IMG/VR virus record: IMGVR_UViG_3300046028_005598
Location: 1 to 52,704 of that record
Length of the DNA stretch: 52,704 nt
Source: a virus
Reading direction: 5' to 3' (one strand)
In this document: positions 9,715-18,856 of the stretch, piece by piece
Layout of the letters: each line of letters starts with the position of its first letter
Position numbering within the stretch: position 1 is the first letter of the stretch
Notes under the pieces: generated by a model
The model's input: only the letters and a program-made list of their open reading frames with translations
The model's database searches: none
Told to the model about the DNA's origin: nothing
Program-made: the position numbers and the translations under genes

Positions 9715-10388
9715 TACCTGCTTACCTGAATGATGGTTTCACCGCAGAAGTATCGGCCGGCGTATTCTGCCGGCCGATGCTCTGGGCTGAGAAGAAAGCG
9801 TGGAGAGAGATCGCCGCGTCAAGTACTGACGATGGTTGGTACCGACTCATCCAGCATCACGTCTATGGTGATCCCACCGGCCTGAGCACGGAAGAACGGG
9901 CTCGGGTTGTCGAAGCTGTCCTCGGGTACACAGTGAAGGATGAGAACCGGGACTTCCAGGATCTCAACGATACAGTTCAGTTACATGCGACAAACCCCGG
10001 ACTGAGCCTGGCGAGTTGTCAAACTTGTCGAGCGTATTGTTTCAATCACGAAACGGGCGAGGTTTACTTCGGCCCGTCTGGGCAGCCGACTCCGCTGCCA
10101 AAGAATATCAAGGTACCCTGCGAAACGCAGCGAGGATGCCTGAAGGGTCACTGGTCTGAGCCTGTTGGCCTGTCGAACGATAAGTGGTTACTCACCTGGA
10201 GACACTTCTGGAGGCATCGGTTTGAGTGCCCTCTGCAGGATGAACTGTGGCACCGAAATCGGATGCTGATTGAATGGACGGTGCTTTATGGACGAGATAA
10301 GCGATTTGATCCGTTTGTTGGCGGAAGCTCCAATGGAAGAGCCGCCGATGACCCGTCCGAAAGAACTGCTCGACAGGATCGCGATTGA
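9711..10388 (+). CDS. Conserved tail-assembly-region protein (possible chaperone)
   Basis: The start is ATG 9711 (ATGA overlap), giving 225 aa; the longer in-frame opening from 9654 lies inside the tube gene. The middle carries four cysteines in a metal-site-like order (ASCQTCRAY, then VPCETQRGC) followed by LKGHW, and ends with WRHRFECPL. It occupies the place of the tail assembly chaperone. Its 3' end overlaps the next gene by about 100 nt in another frame (+1 or -2), which recalls programmed frameshifting of such chaperones. The cysteine cluster suggests a zinc-binding knuckle. Function is not proven. Confidence 0.55.
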   Translation: MIPAYLNDGFTAEVSAGVFCRPMLWAEKKAWREIAASSTDDGWYRLIQHHVYGDPTGLSTEERARVVEAVLGYTVKDENRDFQDLNDTVQLHATNPGLSLASCQTCRAYCFNHETGEVYFGPSGQPTPLPKNIKVPCETQRGCLKGHWSEPVGLSNDKWLLTWRHFWRHRFECPLQDELWHRNRMLIEWTVLYGRDKRFDPFVGGSSNGRAADDPSERTARQDRD

Positions 10389-11304
10389 GCGTGTTGTAAC
10401 GCAGGGCGTCACCCCAGAAGGTAACGCGTCCCCTGAAGCCCGGCCAACAGACGTCAAGGTTGCCCCCGGCATCTCAGCCTCACCAGCAGCCGCCAAGGGA
10501 TCGCCCGGCGTCTCAGCTTCCCCCACCGGGACCAACGCGTCAGCGGGCCAGCCAGCGGACCCCAAGGACAGTCCTACCGAGGACGGTACACCCGGCCGTA
10601 TCGCTGGGGTCATGCCGTTCCCCGGAATTCCGGCATCGCCATCTGACAAGCCAATATCGGTCGGGGCCTCAGCCAATCCACGCACCGGCATCCCGGACAT
10701 ACCTGTCGAGGTGGAGGTAAAGCCGAATGGTATGTTTGCCGGGCCGACCGCACCCGTTCGATACAAAGAGGCTCTACCGGGACAACCAATCTCTCCAGTT
10801 GGTGTGGAGCAAAGCCCCGGCCAGCCCGCAGCCCCAGTACGTCGTGACCCCGCTGGTGTGCAGTCCGCCGGCCCCGCGGAGAAACCATTTGACCCCGGAC
10901 GCACCGTATCCCCGCGAACTCAGGAACCTATCAAAGTAGGTGAAGCGAGAGTCTACTCCCCCGAAACTATGGCGGGCCGGGTCGCCACACCAAAGATTCT
11001 CGACGCAATCGCTGGTGTACCCGCGGCTGAGCGGGAGAAACAATCCTTCACTGGTACAGCTCAGGTCACCCCGCAGTCCCAGGTGACAATCACAGTTCCG
11101 CCGGCTTTTCCGTACGACCCGAAAGAACTCTTTGCAGTTGTCGATAGTTTGATAAACTTACCCCCACGACGAGAACACACCCCCGGACGGAGTCTTTCGT
11201 CGCCAGTTGACCAGACAGAGTTGGAGTCGACTGAGGCGTTCGTTGCCCGGTCGTTCACGGAGAATGTTGGCAAGACGTCTGACTTTGACAGGTGGGACTT
11301 ATGA
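10288..11304 (+). CDS. Pro/Ala/Ser-rich protein in tape-measure position
   Basis: This 338-aa protein starts at ATG 10288 within the previous gene. A short helical N-terminus (residues 1-40) is followed by about 220 residues of low complexity rich in Pro, Gly, Ala and Ser, with repeated units such as PGISASP and PGVSASP, and then a more ordered C-terminal 90 residues (PYDPKELFAVVDSLINLP, FVARSFTENV). It sits where the tail tape measure is normally encoded, but it is short and looks disordered rather than helical. It may be a linker or decoration protein, or an extension made by frameshifting from the preceding gene. Confidence 0.6.
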   Translation: MDEISDLIRLLAEAPMEEPPMTRPKELLDRIAIERVVTQGVTPEGNASPEARPTDVKVAPGISASPAAAKGSPGVSASPTGTNASAGQPADPKDSPTEDGTPGRIAGVMPFPGIPASPSDKPISVGASANPRTGIPDIPVEVEVKPNGMFAGPTAPVRYKEALPGQPISPVGVEQSPGQPAAPVRRDPAGVQSAGPAEKPFDPGRTVSPRTQEPIKVGEARVYSPETMAGRVATPKILDAIAGVPAAEREKQSFTGTAQVTPQSQVTITVPPAFPYDPKELFAVVDSLINLPPRREHTPGRSLSSPVDQTELESTEAFVARSFTENVGKTSDFDRWDL

Positions 11305-12077
11305 TTTTCAGCTACGGCACATACACGCACGATCAGGACGAAGTGATGGTACGCACTTCGAGCCAATGGATCGTTGACGGGTTCCACCGCCGCATGGGCG
11401 AGATCATCGAGTACACCATCATCGGCGTGAAGAAGGTTGCCGACGATGTAGACCCAGCCGTGACGCAGGCGGCCCTGACGGACGCTTTGTTCGACTTGAC
11501 AGAATCGTACAACCTGGATAACCAGGATATTGAGCTACTGCAGGACGACGGGACCCCGACAAGGCACGTCCTGTACAACGAAGATACCTTCGGCGGTATC
11601 AAGGTCGTCGTCCCACCGTCATTCATGAATGGACCGTGGGGCGGCCGGGTTGAGTACACGAACTGCCGAACGTACTACATCGTCCTCAGGGCAGAGATCC
11701 GCGTCGGTGACGGACTGTTCTCCCTCAAGCAGAAGTTGACAGTTCGGGGTACCGGCGGCCCGAAGTGGCGGTACAGCCCGAAGTTGGTTGGGGTTCCGGA
11801 CGGACAGGTCCTCCAGACAGACACATCCTTCTGGTACGTCCAGGAGGGAGAAGCGATCGGGAGAACTACCCTCCCGATACCGGCTGACGTACTGTTCCCA
11901 ACTATCGAGCACGGAGAGATGCGGCTGATCGAGTACACCGACGCTGCTGATATCCGGGTAGGCGAAACAGAGAATCAGATGGAGATGTACGGTACCTCCT
12001 GGAAGTACATGATGGAGGCAACGACGGCCCAGGGATTTAGTGCCTTCGTAGTACCAACAGTAGGGGAGCTTACCTGA
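11301..12077 (+). CDS. Distal tail-type structural protein
   Basis: A 258-aa, mostly beta protein that starts at ATG 11301 in an ATGA overlap (GGTGGG upstream); the in-frame GTG at 11292 is less likely. Notable segments are YGTYTHDQDEV at the N-terminus, then VEYTNCRTYYIVLRAEIRVG in the middle. By position (after the tube and chaperone genes, before a 546-aa tail protein) it could be the distal tail protein. No specific motif is recognised. Confidence 0.5.
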   Translation: MIFSYGTYTHDQDEVMVRTSSQWIVDGFHRRMGEIIEYTIIGVKKVADDVDPAVTQAALTDALFDLTESYNLDNQDIELLQDDGTPTRHVLYNEDTFGGIKVVVPPSFMNGPWGGRVEYTNCRTYYIVLRAEIRVGDGLFSLKQKLTVRGTGGPKWRYSPKLVGVPDGQVLQTDTSFWYVQEGEAIGRTTLPIPADVLFPTIEHGEMRLIEYTDAADIRVGETENQMEMYGTSWKYMMEATTAQGFSAFVVPTVGELT

Positions 12078-13717
12078 TGGGTTGGACTTTCCCTAGTATC
12101 GATAAGCCTGTCCAGGCGGAGTACACGCAGACCGTGGGGTTCGCCCCGGACGTGGCTCTACTCCGGTACAACCTGCAAGGGGGAAACCTTCCAGCGACAG
12201 GTATGCTGACTCTTACTTGGCTTGCCAGCACGATCACACTGCCGAACTGCGTCGTGGACCTGGCCAGCCTCCGGGTCACTGACGACGGTATCTATTCAAT
12301 CATAAAAGTGCTTGACCGACGAGAACTCTGGAAACGCGTCGTACCGATCTCAGGGGAGTACAACACCCTTCGTGCGGGCAGCTTGGCTCGCCAGATGAGT
12401 CTTCGATCGCTCGGCACGATTCTCATGACGGCACTCGGTGAAGCCAGTGCTGTGGTGTCAGCATTACCGATAGATGTCTATCCTCCGGTTTCCTGGAGGT
12501 GCGATGACGTAGTTGAGGTTGCAGAAGCTCTGTTCACAGAGTATGGTTACACAGTCGCCCTCGGGTTTGGCTCCGAAGCCGTCACCGTGGTGAAGCTCGG
12601 CACCGGGGCGACTCTTTCTACATCTAATATGTTTGCAGGGTCTGACACCCTTGACCCGAAGCTGACGCCGCGGTACATGCGGAACTGTTTCGGGGATTCA
12701 GTCGCACAGGTGCGACTGAAGATGGAAGCTGTCGGACTTGACACAGATGGTCAGTGGTACCCCATAGACGAACTGTCTTTCACGCCGGGTGCAGGCTGGA
12801 GCCAGACACCGCCGTACACTTTGTCCGGGGCCATAGACACACTGACCGACGAGCAGAAGGTGGAGGCCAACGCTTACGTCAGGTCGGCGTACCGTGTCAT
12901 GGGTTTCGCAGACGGAACGTGGGACGTACCAGACGGCTCGGAAACTCTGGCAACACTCGACCAGATCCTCCCGATCGATGGACGACTACTAGGGACCGAG
13001 GATCTTCGGCCTGACGAGTCGTACAAGCCTCTAAATGTCTACGGGCAGTACCTGAAGCTACCGAAGGAAAAGGCTCAGCCAGCTCTCCCGGAGTTGACCC
13101 TGATCGGGGACCGAGTGGTCGGACTTCAGTACAAATTCGACGGTGAGTCGGGGCTGTTACTGTTCGACGAACCGATCTTCTACGTTGATACGGCAGACTA
13201 CTTCCCTGCGGATCTATGGATCGAGGTAACGATTCGTATCCGAAGTGCAACCACCGGATCGTGGCGACACTACGAGTACGACGTGGAGACGGAGCCGACC
13301 GGAACTGGGTACTACGCGATTCGTCATGAGGACCGGGCCGAAACGGTAGTGGCGTATGACGCGGACCATCTCGTTACCGGTTTCAGTACGAATCAGGTTG
13401 CTTTGGAGGCATTGGGTGACGCGGCGGCTGCGGCAGCGTCTGGTATGTTTGTGACGACGGCAAGCCAGCATATCATCTACAACCAGCCGGACCTTGCAAT
13501 TCGATGTGACGGTGCTATCATCCAAGTCAACCACGTCATGACGACGGGTGAGTACGAGCACGCGGTTAACCGGACAACCGCGTCCAGAAATTTTGAGTTC
13601 GACAAGAAGATTCCGTCGAGGGCTCAACGTGTCGCACACCTGAGGGCAACACGATCTGCGGTACACCTCCACCGGGCTAAGGTAGAGGCAGCGAGGGTGA
13701 GGGACGCTAATGACTGA
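12077..13717 (+). CDS. Tail hub/baseplate-type protein
   Basis: This 546-aa protein starts in the stop of the previous gene (TGATG). The first 300 residues contain YSIIKVLDRRELWKRVVPISG and an alternating helix/strand part (DVVEVAEALFTEYGYTVALGF), which resembles the domains of tail hub proteins. The C-terminus has a helical tail rich in His, Arg and Ala (QRVAHLRATRSAVHLHRAKVEA is longer in full, at about 13620-13705). Position after the distal-tail candidate supports a tail tip role. There is no hydrolase motif. Confidence 0.5.
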   Translation: MGWTFPSIDKPVQAEYTQTVGFAPDVALLRYNLQGGNLPATGMLTLTWLASTITLPNCVVDLASLRVTDDGIYSIIKVLDRRELWKRVVPISGEYNTLRAGSLARQMSLRSLGTILMTALGEASAVVSALPIDVYPPVSWRCDDVVEVAEALFTEYGYTVALGFGSEAVTVVKLGTGATLSTSNMFAGSDTLDPKLTPRYMRNCFGDSVAQVRLKMEAVGLDTDGQWYPIDELSFTPGAGWSQTPPYTLSGAIDTLTDEQKVEANAYVRSAYRVMGFADGTWDVPDGSETLATLDQILPIDGRLLGTEDLRPDESYKPLNVYGQYLKLPKEKAQPALPELTLIGDRVVGLQYKFDGESGLLLFDEPIFYVDTADYFPADLWIEVTIRIRSATTGSWRHYEYDVETEPTGTGYYAIRHEDRAETVVAYDADHLVTGFSTNQVALEALGDAAAAAASGMFVTTASQHIIYNQPDLAIRCDGAIIQVNHVMTTGEYEHAVNRTTASRNFEFDKKIPSRAQRVAHLRATRSAVHLHRAKVEAARVRDAND

Positions 13718-14405
13718 TCGACATATAAAAAACAACCGGTCCTCAGTGGACTTGTCCGCAACGATACCGTGGGTTAACGAATCAGGGGAGGTGATCCCGG
13801 CGTGTGGGGTAGTCCAGCTCAGGACTGCCTTTGACACGACTAGCCACGCCTCAAAACCGAATGGTGCGGACGGGTTATTCTTCACCAGCGGTTTTGCACC
13901 AGTCATCGTAGGCGGTAAAGGTGAATCACTTGTATGGGACAGGCCGAGGCCGGTACTACTTGCGGCAGGTGTTGTGGTAGGGGATGAGGTAGGCCCGGTT
14001 GAATCTAGCTGGAGCATGACCGCAGATGGAACTGGTTTCCGAGTACTACGTCAGCGGAATGCTGACGGAATCGGCGTTGTCGTCCAGGTCGGCGGCGGCG
14101 GCTCAGGCGGAGGGCACACGATCTGGTTCACGATTGATTCCCTTCTCTGTCCTGAAAGCGATTACGTTTCCGAAACGACACTGGTTGTGACGGCGACACA
14201 CTACAACCAAAGTTGCACGGGAACGCCGCCCGGAGCAAACTACGAGGGCACCTACGATGTGTATGACATCTGCAATTACCTCCACGGTCTGGTCGAAGAT
14301 GATCTGCTCGGAACAACTGGACGCGCCACATACATGTACCCGCTGACAGGAGCCTGCGAGCCCCGTTGGGTGATTGACGACCTTTGTGCCCAGCCGGAGT
14401 GTTGA
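13710..14405 (+). CDS. Cys-containing tail appendage protein
   Basis: A 231-aa protein overlapping the previous gene by 8 nt. The N-terminal half has a beta pattern with the phrases GEVIPACGVVQLR and GPVESSW, then GFRVLRQRNADGIGVVVQVGGGGSGGG, a Gly-rich hinge. The C-terminal half contains six cysteines (LLCPES, SCTGTPP, DICNYL, GACEPR, DDLCAQPEC). A structured beta domain joined by a flexible Gly hinge to a disulfide-type or metal-type Cys domain fits a tail appendage. I recognise no named family. Confidence 0.5.
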   Translation: MTDRHIKNNRSSVDLSATIPWVNESGEVIPACGVVQLRTAFDTTSHASKPNGADGLFFTSGFAPVIVGGKGESLVWDRPRPVLLAAGVVVGDEVGPVESSWSMTADGTGFRVLRQRNADGIGVVVQVGGGGSGGGHTIWFTIDSLLCPESDYVSETTLVVTATHYNQSCTGTPPGANYEGTYDVYDICNYLHGLVEDDLLGTTGRATYMYPLTGACEPRWVIDDLCAQPEC

Positions 14406-14408
14406 TAG

Positions 14409-16346
14409 ATGCCCCCACGATACCTCCGCAAAGGATCAACAAAACTCAAACCGTGCTCCGAGTTCAAGGTCGAGGCGTGCGACATTGCTCCTGCTGATCA
14501 GTGCTGCGGTGCTTTGCCCTGCACGCTGTGCTTGGAACTGGAAGTCTACGGCGAAGCCACCACGTACGGTACTGCGACGTTCGGCGGCTCATCATGGACT
14601 GGCACGGTTGGCGGACTGGCGTTTGTATCGTACTGGGAACGTGAAATTCTGCCAGACATTATTCCTGGCACCGAATTAAGTGCTAACTCAATTGGCATGT
14701 CGTGGGCCGCAATCGTAGAGGCGACTTACACGATGGGAAGCCCGGTAGACGAACCGGGGAGGAATGCTAACGAGACGCAACACGTTGAATCTGTTGAGGC
14801 GTTTAATATAGGATTGAGCCAAGTCAGCCAAGAACAGTATTATGCGGTTATGGGGGTGAACCCAAGCTATTTTGAAATTGGAAATAATCCGGTTGAGATG
14901 GTGTCTTGGGATGACGCTAATTTATTTTGCGTTAGACTAAGTGCTCTGCCCGCCGAAGTTGCAATGGGACGAACATATCGGTTGCCGAGTGAAGCAGAGT
15001 GGGAATACGCTTGTCGCTCTGGAGCAACAGGAGCATACTTTTTCGGTGCTGATCCTGCCGACTTGCCGACTCATGGATGGTTTACGAATAACAGTGCTGG
15101 GCAGACGCAAACAAGGGCAACTAAAGTTCCAAACTCAGCAGGCCTATTTGATACTCACGGAAACGTATGGGAGTGGACGGCTGAAGGCGGGGAAGCTAAC
15201 AACATAGTTCGTGGTGGTGCATGGGATTCAACCGCTGCTGAATGCCGATCAGCAAGCCGCCGTGTTGTTGATCCAACAACCAGATCTAATAACATTGGTT
15301 TCCGTGTCGTAATGATGCAGGGGCCTCCGCTTCCAATCCCACAGATCGGTGAATGCGAGTACATCGTTACCCTCGATGGCGAAGAAGTTTACCGAGCAAC
15401 CTGCTACGAAGGGGCAAGCTGTCGAGATCCGGGCGGCTCAGTTGGTGTGACGATTGGCTACGACGAGGGCACTCTCACTTGGACAAAGCACGAGCCACGA
15501 CCATTGGCACTGACCACTGATCCTTATGGGGGGTGCAATGAGTTTTTCTGTGGGACTTGTCGGTGTAGTTGCAGGACGCTGTGCGTTGATGTTTTCGAAG
15601 CTCTGTTTTCCTATGGCACACAATACGCGGTAGACACCTATTCCGGAACACTCACTGACACAGCCTACAGTGATTGTGATCCGCCAGTTTGGGAAGGTAC
15701 GATTGGTAATTTTGAGATCAGGCTGGCACTAGGTCGAGACGATTACGGCAACTGTATAGTTACTGCCACAGTCGACGGGGAAGAATCAACCGCGATTGTC
15801 ACCGGCTGCGAAGACCTGTCCGGCACCATAGAGCTTTACGATGGATCGTATTTCAACTTTCGATGCAATGACTGCAACAACTGTGCAACGGTCATCGGTG
15901 ATTGCATTTGCGGTCGACCAATGGGGCAAACATTAACGCTGCTGTGGTCATCCGGAAACGGAACGCATGGAGATGCACCACGAGAGTTCCCGCTCAGTTA
16001 CGGTATGACGAGTGCCGAAGGAATTGTGTGCGCCCCATATCCTACCGGCGGGCCGTTTCCTGCTTACACCGGCAGTAACTCCGGCAACTATCCAATACCG
16101 CAGGGCGGCACAAGAGGAGACACTCTTTATATAATGATGGTTTGCTGCATCGGATGCCCGTTGTGTGTTTACTATCGCTACGCAACCGCCATAGCTGTCG
16201 GGGATTTGACGTGGTACTTGACTTACATCAACGTCATCGGGATGGACTGTAATTGCCCCGCGATTCTTACAGTGGATTCATTTTCTGCCCCACTCGACTA
16301 TCAAATAAACGATGTCACGATCTTTGAAGAGGCGAGTAACTGCTGA
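14409..16346 (+). CDS. Tail receptor-binding-type protein with inserted FGE/SUMF (C-lectin fold) domain
   Basis: This 645-aa protein carries a formylglycine-generating-enzyme-type domain at about residues 98-303. It shows TYTMGSPVDEPG, then NPVEMVSWDDANLFC, RLPSEAEWEYACRSG, GLFDTHGNVWEWT, RGGAWDS and finally GFRVVM. The active-site region reads AECRSASRR: one cysteine is kept, but the partner cysteine of true FGE enzymes is missing, so a binding rather than catalytic role is likely. On both sides lies a Cys-rich beta module (LCLELEVYG .. WTGTVGG, then CEYIVTLDGEE). A complete second copy follows at about 390-475 (LCVDVFEAL .. WEGTIGNFE .. CIVTATVDGEE). The FGE domain therefore interrupts the first copy. 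Its DNA is clearly AT-richer than neighbouring genes. Receptor binding is inferred from fold and place. Confidence 0.75.
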   Translation: MPPRYLRKGSTKLKPCSEFKVEACDIAPADQCCGALPCTLCLELEVYGEATTYGTATFGGSSWTGTVGGLAFVSYWEREILPDIIPGTELSANSIGMSWAAIVEATYTMGSPVDEPGRNANETQHVESVEAFNIGLSQVSQEQYYAVMGVNPSYFEIGNNPVEMVSWDDANLFCVRLSALPAEVAMGRTYRLPSEAEWEYACRSGATGAYFFGADPADLPTHGWFTNNSAGQTQTRATKVPNSAGLFDTHGNVWEWTAEGGEANNIVRGGAWDSTAAECRSASRRVVDPTTRSNNIGFRVVMMQGPPLPIPQIGECEYIVTLDGEEVYRATCYEGASCRDPGGSVGVTIGYDEGTLTWTKHEPRPLALTTDPYGGCNEFFCGTCRCSCRTLCVDVFEALFSYGTQYAVDTYSGTLTDTAYSDCDPPVWEGTIGNFEIRLALGRDDYGNCIVTATVDGEESTAIVTGCEDLSGTIELYDGSYFNFRCNDCNNCATVIGDCICGRPMGQTLTLLWSSGNGTHGDAPREFPLSYGMTSAEGIVCAPYPTGGPFPAYTGSNSGNYPIPQGGTRGDTLYIMMVCCIGCPLCVYYRYATAIAVGDLTWYLTYINVIGMDCNCPAILTVDSFSAPLDYQINDVTIFEEASNC

Positions 16347-18856
16347 TGAGCGAACATCGCAACTGTTCCGCAATCACGTCGATGAATCCGAACCCACTTC
16401 GGGCAGACCGGCAGTTGCTCTGTATTCAATCATGGTTGGATGCAGGGCTTCGCGTGGTGGTAGTGAACACCGCTGAGGAACTATCCGTAATGACTTTACC
16501 GGAAGGAGTCAGCACGGTTGCGTGTGAAGACCTCACGGCCCTCTACGACCGCAAGACGCAATTGGTTTCTTCACTGGTCCGAGTTGGGATCGAGACCGGC
16601 GGGATGTTCATGTTGATCAATTCGGACATTGAGATCAGTGGAGACCTCACTCTTATTGACGAGGCTATGAAACACCCGGACGAACTCACGATCGGAATTC
16701 GGTACAACCATCAGCCGGGAAGACGGTCCCACCCTACGCTGGAGACTTCCGGCCTCGATGTTTTCCTGATGACTCCAGAACTCGCCGCAACTCTTCCCAA
16801 GGCACCATTCGGGATCGGAAAGCCAGTTTGGGATTACTGGATTCCGCACCATTTTCGAAGTCTCGGCATCAAGTTCAACTGGATTCGACGGCGGCTGTTT
16901 TTGCACGAGACACACGAACTCGGTTGGTCTCATCAGGAGTGGCAGCAAGGGGCGGATTATCTTTGCGCAAACTACGATATCGTTTTGGGGTATGGGTCGG
17001 CTGAGTTCAGGATAAGTCTGGACAAGAATATTCGTGCCCCCGATCCCGTGGTCCAAACTGGGGGCTCCTGCCAGTGCGAACTCTCAGGCTTCTGCACTCT
17101 GCGAAACATCGCACTGAAGCCAACGCTGCAAACGCTTTGTAAACGCGACAAGGGCCGCATTGACGCGATGCTGGCGGGCGAAGCGTACGTGTCGCCGCTG
17201 GCCAAGACAGCAACAAGCCCGCAGCGTAAATCCTGTAGCACGGGGAAGCGTGGCAAATGCACCGACTGCTCAAACGCTGGCACCCTCATGATGGCCGCGA
17301 TCCAAGCGGATACAGGACAGCCCGTGTCTTGCGGTTCCTGCAAGACCTATTTGCTATCACTCGACCGCATGTCAGCCCACGATCACGCCGCGATCACTCA
17401 GAAACTTTACGCGGAAATCTCATGGCCGCAATCATGGCGGGCGGCACATGGCGACAAGGACGGACAGCGGAAGAGGATTGGTGAAATAGTGTCGGGCGTG
17501 TTGGCGATTGCGAAGACAACCTGCAAGGTGGTGAGGCCAGCCAGAGTTCCCGGAGTCAGGGCTTCCCGCAATCACCGCATGATGCGATTGTCAACGTCAC
17601 AAATACAACTCAGAGACGCAGCCCAATCAGCACCACCACCGAAACCAGACCCGTTCACAGACACTCCCGTGATTCATTTCGGTGCCCACATGTGGCCGTT
17701 GAAACAATACTGGAGATGGCACGCAAAACTGTGGCGAGAACTGGCAGAGACAATCAACGGGCGATGCGTTGTCGGTATTGTTACTGATGATAACACGGCC
17801 CCGATCGAAGAAGTACAGGCAGCACTGGGTGACAGGTTCGAATTGTTTGTTTCTGCCAACACTCCACAGGGCGAGAACCCCACGTTCCGTGAATTGCAGA
17901 ACCGCATTCCGCAGGGGCAAAACGACGTTCTGATTTATGCTCATGCAAAGGGCGTTCGGGAACATACGGCGGCGTCTGAGTCGGTCAGGATATGGACAGA
18001 GTGCATGTACGAAACCGTGGTGTTTAATACATCCAAAGTCGTGCATAAGTTGTCCGAAGGTTACAAGTCTTTCGGTTCGTTTCGATCGTTTGGCAATGTA
18101 CCGTTGACCCCCGCTAACAGTTGGCATTACTCCGGAACATTCTTCGCAGTACGGGCGAAACACCTCGGACGAAAAACCGTTAAGACGGGCTACGGTGGTG
18201 TTGAGGCGTGGTGTGGAGATCACATACCAGCAGCCGAAGCGTGGAACGAGTTTGTGGATTCTCCCGGCTTCAAATTTGGTTACGATCTGGCAGCGGTTTA
18301 TCCTGCGATTGTAGATGCTCAGATGCAGTGGGAAGCGAACCGAATCGGCGGTATACGATGCGAGCAGCACAAGCGAGAACTGGATTGGTTTATCGGGCAA
18401 TTGAAAGCCACAGATCACATACTCGTAATCGGTTCTAAACACGGAGGACTCGAATCCGCAATCAAGCGAAGGCTTCCAGATGTTACAACGGTGGCGATTG
18501 ATATCGCCCCACAGGTCGATAACTCTCAGGTGGTGATAGTCGGAAGCAGCACAGATCCCGACGTGCAACGCAAGGCTCGTGAGGCAGGTCCGTTTGATGT
18601 TGTGTTCATCGACGGTGACCATTCGTATGCGGGTGCGAAAGCTGACTGGGAATTTGCTCTCAGCTTACGACCGCCACTGATCGCATTCCACGACATCGCT
18701 GATGCAATCAAGCACCGGAATGAGGGCTGTCATGTCGACCGACTGTGGAGCGAGATCAAAACCGCAGGCCACAGGACGGACGAAAAGATTGTAGGTTGTG
18801 GCTGGGGTGGTATCGGCATTGTTTGGAGGGATGAAAATGCACGCAACGGCGTATGA
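16346..18856 (+). CDS. Multidomain glycosyltransferase-like/methyltransferase protein
   Basis: An 836-aa protein with four visible parts. Residues 1-235 resemble a GT-A glycosyltransferase: a nucleotide-sugar-type acid motif at about 90 (INSDIEISGD) and later WDYWIPHHF. Residues 238-331 are Cys-rich (CQCELSGFC, CSTGKRGKCTDC, CGSCKTYL). Residues 440-608 look like a second glycosyltransferase-like domain (HFGAHMWPLKQYW, VLIYAHAKGV, WHYSGTFFAVRA). Residues 685-830 are a class I SAM methyltransferase with HILVIGSKHGG, VTTVAIDI and DVVFIDGDHSYAGAKADW. It may modify phage tail proteins or a cell-surface polysaccharide; the substrate cannot be told from sequence. It overlaps the preceding gene by TGATG and the next one by 20 nt. 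Confidence 0.72.
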   Translation: MSEHRNCSAITSMNPNPLRADRQLLCIQSWLDAGLRVVVVNTAEELSVMTLPEGVSTVACEDLTALYDRKTQLVSSLVRVGIETGGMFMLINSDIEISGDLTLIDEAMKHPDELTIGIRYNHQPGRRSHPTLETSGLDVFLMTPELAATLPKAPFGIGKPVWDYWIPHHFRSLGIKFNWIRRRLFLHETHELGWSHQEWQQGADYLCANYDIVLGYGSAEFRISLDKNIRAPDPVVQTGGSCQCELSGFCTLRNIALKPTLQTLCKRDKGRIDAMLAGEAYVSPLAKTATSPQRKSCSTGKRGKCTDCSNAGTLMMAAIQADTGQPVSCGSCKTYLLSLDRMSAHDHAAITQKLYAEISWPQSWRAAHGDKDGQRKRIGEIVSGVLAIAKTTCKVVRPARVPGVRASRNHRMMRLSTSQIQLRDAAQSAPPPKPDPFTDTPVIHFGAHMWPLKQYWRWHAKLWRELAETINGRCVVGIVTDDNTAPIEEVQAALGDRFELFVSANTPQGENPTFRELQNRIPQGQNDVLIYAHAKGVREHTAASESVRIWTECMYETVVFNTSKVVHKLSEGYKSFGSFRSFGNVPLTPANSWHYSGTFFAVRAKHLGRKTVKTGYGGVEAWCGDHIPAAEAWNEFVDSPGFKFGYDLAAVYPAIVDAQMQWEANRIGGIRCEQHKRELDWFIGQLKATDHILVIGSKHGGLESAIKRRLPDVTTVAIDIAPQVDNSQVVIVGSSTDPDVQRKAREAGPFDVVFIDGDHSYAGAKADWEFALSLRPPLIAFHDIADAIKHRNEGCHVDRLWSEIKTAGHRTDEKIVGCGWGGIGIVWRDENARNGV

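Noticed and set aside
14409-16346. Diversity-generating retroelement target (variable C-lectin/FGE domain)
   Set aside because: No reverse transcriptase, template repeat or adenine-specific variable block was found in the window; the fold alone is not enough.
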